A DNA stretch of 64,000 nucleotides from a virus. Each line of letters opens with the position of its first letter. Position 1 is the stretch's first letter. Shown here in pieces: positions 60,206 through 64,000 of the stretch. A program made the position numbers and the translations under genes. The stretch covers positions 1 to 64,000 of IMG/VR virus record IMGVR_UViG_3300036790_000270, one strand, 5' to 3'. The notes below the pieces were generated by a model that saw only the letters and a program-made list of their open reading frames with translations, searched no databases and had not been told where the DNA came from.

Positions 60206-63200
60206 GTGACCGCGACCCCCCCGAAGCCGAGCCTGGTCAAGACCACCGCGCTGTCGATGGCGCAGGCGGTGACCGACCGGCTGACCGCGCTGCTGCCGAC
60301 GGTACCGAGCGCCGAGTCGCCGGTAACCGTCTACCAGGCGGGCACCCTGGGCGTCGGCGGCCAGCTGAACGCGCCCACCTCGGTCTTCCCCGCGGGCGCC
60401 GGCTACTACGGGGTGTGGACCGCACCGGACCTGAACGACGGCAACGCCTACACGGTGCAGGTGGAGTGCTTCGGCGGCGGCGGGGGCGGCGGCGGCGGCT
60501 CGACCACGACCGGCGGGGGCGGCGGCGGCGGGGCGGAGTACGCCAGGGAAACCTACTACCCGGTCAAGCCCGGCGCGGACTACGTGTGGACGGTCGGGGT
60601 GCCGGGCAGCGCGGGCACCGCCAACAGCGACAACAACCAGGGCGGGACCGCGGGCGGCAGCGGCGGCGACACGGTCTTCGACATCGCCGGGAGCGGGGTG
60701 GCGGGCGGCATCACGGCGCACGGCGGCCAGGGCGGTGACGTCGGTAACACCGGGATCGGCGGGACGGCCGGGTCGGGCAGTATCAACACCACCGAGTTCA
60801 GCGGCGGCGCCGGAGGTACCAATCTTCCCGGTTCTGGCGGCGGCGGGTCCGGCGGCCAGGGCGGTACCGACAATCCCGTTAGCCTGAACCAGGGAGGCAT
60901 GCTGAGCGCGCCGCCGCTCGCCTGGCTGGTGCTGAACGACGCCTCCTCCAACGGCCAGCTGAACGACAACAGCGGGAACAACAACACCGGCGCGGTCGGC
61001 AACCCGGGCGGCGGCAGCGGCGGCTTCACCTATGCCCAGCCGGGCGCGCCTGCCCAGGTGCCCGCCTACTCCAACGGCGCGAGCCCGCCGAGCTCACCCA
61101 ACCCGAGCGCCGCCGGGGACCAGCTGCGCTTCACGCTCAGCTCGCTGACCTCACCGTCGGCGTACTTCTACACGCCCGGCTACAGCGCCAACGGGTCGCA
61201 GTTCACCGTCTCCGGCTGGTTCACCCCCGACCCGACCGGCACCTGGGGCAACACCGCGACCGGCTCACGGGCCGTGCTGGTCGGCAACAACGCGGGCTAC
61301 GCGACCGCCAGCCGGGCCGGGGTCACCTTGTACCTGGTGAACAACGGGACGCCTGCCAACCAGAGCTGGCAGCTGGTCTACTACTGCTCCGACTTCTACA
61401 ACTACCAGACGGTCAGCACACCGCTGAAGCCGGTGGCGGGCACCGCGGTCTACATCGTCGCGACCTTTAGCTCCGGCACCATGAAGCTGTACGTCAACGG
61501 GACGCTCGCCGGCAGCGCCAGCGCTGGCTTCAGCAGCATTCCCGGCTGGCCGACCACGCCGTACTCGATGCTGGCGGGCGCCAACCCGACCCTGACCGGC
61601 GACTGGTTCTTCGGCTTCATGAGCAACCTCTGGTTCGCTGACGGGGTGCTGAACGCGGCGGGAGTCAGCCAGGCGTACGCTGGCTCGGGCGGCAGCTCCA
61701 CCGAGGGCGGTGCGGGCGGCGGCGCATCGGGCGGGCCCGCTGCCAACGGGGGCGCGGGGGCTGCTGGCAGCGGGTCCTCCGGCGGGGCAGGCGGTACCCC
61801 GGCAACGCAGCCCGCAACCTCGATCGGGCTGAACACCCCGGCGTCGGCTGGCATCGCGGGCGCGGCCGGCAGCTCCGGCAACTCCGGCATCACCGGCGCG
61901 GCCGGCGCGGGCGGCGGCGGGGCAGGCTCCAGCTCAGCGCCCCCGGTGATCACCACCGTGCAGGTCCCGTTCGTCACCGCGGCTTCCTACTGCGGGACGG
62001 ACGCGGGCGGCGGCGCGGCGGGCGCGGTCTACAACCCGGTCATCCAGGGCACCACGGGGCGGCTGTTCACCGGCGGCCTGGCCAGCGACACCGCCAGCGG
62101 CTCAAAGAACTCGCTGCTGGTCCTGCCGCCCAACCTGGCGGCCAGCCTCGCCAGCGGCAGCTACACGGTACTGCGGGTCACCCTCACCGTCACCAATGCC
62201 AACACCCAGGGCAGTCAGGCGGCGCTGATGCAAGTCGGCTGGAGCGCTGACACGTTCCTGCCGATCACCTATGAGGCCGGCGACATTGCCGGGTCTGCCG
62301 GGGTGATGGAGATCCCGGCCGGGGCGTACACGGTGACCGCGGACCTCACTGAGTCCCAGCTGGGGCTCTACCTGCAGAACGGCGGCGCGACCGCCCTGGT
62401 GCTCGGGCCGGGCAGTACCCCCACCTTCGCTGCCTACAGCGCGGACACAGCGGCTGACTTTTACACCGCGGTCTACGGGCCGGGTGCCACTGATAACGCG
62501 GGAAACTCCCTGCAGCCCTACCTGACCGTCACCTACGCGCAGGCGACCACCGTCCAGCAGGGCTCCCCGGGCGGGGCCGGCGCCATCCTGCTGACCTACC
62601 TGAACCAGGCGCAGACCCTTGTCGGCACCTGGAACTCCACTGACGGGATCAATGCCAGCGGCGGCCAGCTGACTGAGACGACCGTTGTCCTCGGCTCGAC
62701 GATCACCGACGCGGCCCTCGACGGCGCCCGCACGCTGAACCGCGGTGACGCCCGGCGCAGCATGCGGGCAGCTCGGGCACGGGGCCGGGCACTGGGGGCT
62801 CGCCCCGGCCGCCGCCTCGGCGCTGTTCCCGGGGCGCCGGGCACCATCCTCGGTTACACCGCTGGCACCACTACGGTTACCCAGGCGACCGCCGGAAGTT
62901 ACACGTTCACCGTGCCCGCGGACGTCACCTCCCTGAACGTGCAGTGCTGGGGCGGCGGCGGCGGTGGCACGGGCGGCAGCAACACGCAGGGGCAGGCAGG
63001 CGGCGGCGGCGGGGGGTACGCCGGGGAACCGAACTACGTGGTCAGCCCGGGGGACGTCATCAGTTACGTCGTCGGGGCGGCCGGCGCGGGCGACCACGTC
63101 GGGACTTCCACCAGCGCTAACGGGGGCAATACCCAGTTCGACACGACCGGCGTGGCGGGCGGCGGCGTGCTGGCTAACGGCGGCAAGTCGTACAGCAGCA

Positions 63201-64000
63201 GCCTCAACTACGGGCCCGGCGGCAGCTCGTCCGGCAATACGGTCAGCTTTGCCGGCGGCAACGGCGGTCCGCTTTACTCCGGTCAGTCCAACGGCTCGGG
63301 CGGCGGCGGCTCCGGCGGCACCACGGGGAACGGCGGCGGCGGCAGCAACGGCGGCGGGGCGGGCCGGGCAGGCAACGGCGGCGGTGAGCCGGGTGGCGCG
63401 GGCGCGGGTACCGGCAGTGGCTCCGGCGGCTCGGCGCCCGGGGGCGGCGGCGGCGGCGCGAGCAAGGGCACCAGTTCTTATACCGGCGGCTCCGGCGGCG
63501 CGGGCCAGGTGCTGATCACCTACGCATCGTCCACCGCGCTGGCCACCTCGATCGCGACCGCCTCCGGCAGCGACGCAGCGGGCAACACCTACCCGGCGGG
63601 CGTGATGACCGCGGCGCTGCAGGTGAACGGCACCACCACCACCGAAAACCAGACGGTGTCCAACACCACGACCACCGACATTCTGGCGGTCACCGCTAAC
63701 GCGACCGTCGGCGGCAACCACACGGTCACCGGCAACGTCGCCGCGGCTACCTATACCGGTGCGTCCGGCGGCGCGATGGAGAACAGCACCGGCATTCACT
63801 CCTCCGGCACCGTGGAGGCTGACGGCGGCCTGACAACCGGGGGCGGCGCCAGCATCAGCGGTGGCGCGAGCATCTCTGGCGGCATCGAGAACGACAGCAT
63901 GCACGCCTCGGCGAACGTGCAGATCGACGGTACCGGAAGCGTCAACGGCACGCTCACCGCGAGTTCCGGCATCGAAACCTCCAGCATGCACTCCACCGGG
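60206..64000 (+). CDS. Giant glycine-rich tail protein/fibre, cut by the window end
   Basis: GTG 60206 with a GGTGAG site opens a frame still open at 64000 (1265 codons). TATPPKPSLVKTTALSMAQA is a helical start. Glycine-rich modules occur near residues 70-130 (VQVECFGGGG...) and 885-1090 (VQCWGGGGGGTGGSN...). About 325-480 looks like a LamG/concanavalin-type sugar-binding sandwich (FTVSGWFTPDPTGTWG, AGTAVYIVATFSSGTMKLYVNGTLAG). The end turns into short repeats (GGASISGGASISGGIEND). It is similar in style to the preceding giant gene and probably forms a receptor-binding fibre or tip. Confidence 0.85.
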   Translation, partial: MTATPPKPSLVKTTALSMAQAVTDRLTALLPTVPSAESPVTVYQAGTLGVGGQLNAPTSVFPAGAGYYGVWTAPDLNDGNAYTVQVECFGGGGGGGGGSTTTGGGGGGGAEYARETYYPVKPGADYVWTVGVPGSAGTANSDNNQGGTAGGSGGDTVFDIAGSGVAGGITAHGGQGGDVGNTGIGGTAGSGSINTTEFSGGAGGTNLPGSGGGGSGGQGGTDNPVSLNQGGMLSAPPLAWLVLNDASSNGQLNDNSGNNNTGAVGNPGGGSGGFTYAQPGAPAQVPAYSNGASPPSSPNPSAAGDQLRFTLSSLTSPSAYFYTPGYSANGSQFTVSGWFTPDPTGTWGNTATGSRAVLVGNNAGYATASRAGVTLYLVNNGTPANQSWQLVYYCSDFYNYQTVSTPLKPVAGTAVYIVATFSSGTMKLYVNGTLAGSASAGFSSIPGWPTTPYSMLAGANPTLTGDWFFGFMSNLWFADGVLNAAGVSQAYAGSGGSSTEGGAGGGASGGPAANGGAGAAGSGSSGGAGGTPATQPATSIGLNTPASAGIAGAAGSSGNSGITGAAGAGGGGAGSSSAPPVITTVQVPFVTAASYCGTDAGGGAAGAVYNPVIQGTTGRLFTGGLASDTASGSKNSLLVLPPNLAASLASGSYTVLRVTLTVTNANTQGSQAALMQVGWSADTFLPITYEAGDIAGSAGVMEIPAGAYTVTADLTESQLGLYLQNGGATALVLGPGSTPTFAAYSADTAADFYTAVYGPGATDNAGNSLQPYLTVTYAQATTVQQGSPGGAGAILLTYLNQAQTLVGTWNSTDGINASGGQLTETTVVLGSTITDAALDGARTLNRGDARRSMRAARARGRALGARPGRRLGAVPGAPGTILGYTAGTTTVTQATAGSYTFTVPADVTSLNVQCWGGGGGGTGGSNTQGQAGGGGGGYAGEPNYVVSPGDVISYVVGAAGAGDHVGTSTSANGGNTQFDTTGVAGGGVLANGGKSYSSSLNYGPGGSSSGNTVSFAGGNGGPLYSGQSNGSGGGGSGGTTGNGGGGSNGGGAGRAGNGGGEPGGAGAGTGSGSGGSAPGGGGGGASKGTSSYTGGSGGAGQVLITYASSTALATSIATASGSDAAGNTYPAGVMTAALQVNGTTTTENQTVSNTTTTDILAVTANATVGGNHTVTGNVAAATYTGASGGAMENSTGIHSSGTVEADGGLTTGGGASISGGASISGGIENDSMHASANVQIDGTGSVNGTLTASSGIETSSMHSTG

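Noticed and set aside
1-64000. Integrase, attachment site, IS element or CRISPR array
   Set aside because: None found; the only mobile-type gene is the HNH at 59811.

Overview
The window is part of a tailed-phage genome (or complete prophage region) from a high-GC actinobacterium. Siphovirus-type head and tail genes follow one another in order (TerL, HK97-type portal, prohead protease, HK97-fold major capsid protein, connectors, tail tube, tail chaperones, a 1836-residue tape measure, giant glycine-rich tail proteins). The host guess (Streptomyces-like) rests on GC-rich codon use, many GTG starts, a DUF397 protein and apparently leaderless promoters of the TANNNT-N6-ATG kind. No integrase, replication gene or lysogeny gene is visible, so lifestyle cannot be decided. 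Both ends of the window cut genes.

Layout. 1-10,644: a leftward (minus-strand) early region of about 28 small genes with strong AAGGAG-type ribosome-binding sites. The recognisable ones are a GMC-family flavin oxidoreductase, a phosphoribosyltransferase-like protein, a lipoprotein, and a helix-turn-helix-like protein with a KTPxAP repeat tail. A 16-bp palindrome, AGTGCCACGTGGCACT, occurs about ten times in the gaps between these genes, and a second repeat of 49 bp sits exactly 24 bases before two start codons. 10,645-12,390: a mostly non-coding switch region, AT-rich in parts, with dyads, 9-bp tandem repeats and a rightward promoter. 12,391-16,650: rightward tiny cysteine-rich proteins, a papain-like protease on the minus strand, a DUF397 protein and a zinc-finger terminase-small-like protein. 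16,648-20,230: TerL, a leftward lysis-like cassette, and a canonical tRNA-Ser plus an odd second tRNA. 20,339-25,414: portal, protease and capsid. 25,509-42,260: about 17 kb of accessory genes between capsid and connector, including a K+-channel-like protein, glycosyltransferases, a nucleotide-sugar epimerase, a sugar C-methyltransferase, a cupin ketoisomerase and repeat-rich surface proteins. 42,257-64,000: connectors, another glycosyltransferase, tail tube, chaperones, tape measure, and two giant glycine-rich tail proteins separated by a minus-strand HNH endonuclease.

The most novel-looking signal is a repeated 5' leader. Before the portal, capsid, tail-tube, tape-measure and two accessory operons, a TANNNT promoter is followed by the same small RNA fold: stem P1, CGG, hairpin P2, AGC, P1'. 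The stem sequences differ with compensating changes. In five of six copies P1' can instead be taken into a second hairpin (P3) that ends 2-8 bases before the start codon, and P3 contains or abuts the Shine-Dalgarno sequence. This looks like a shared translational switch on late operons and I do not recognise it as a described RNA family. The sugar genes suggest that the virion is decorated with a methylated deoxysugar-type glycan; that is inference from family membership and clustering.
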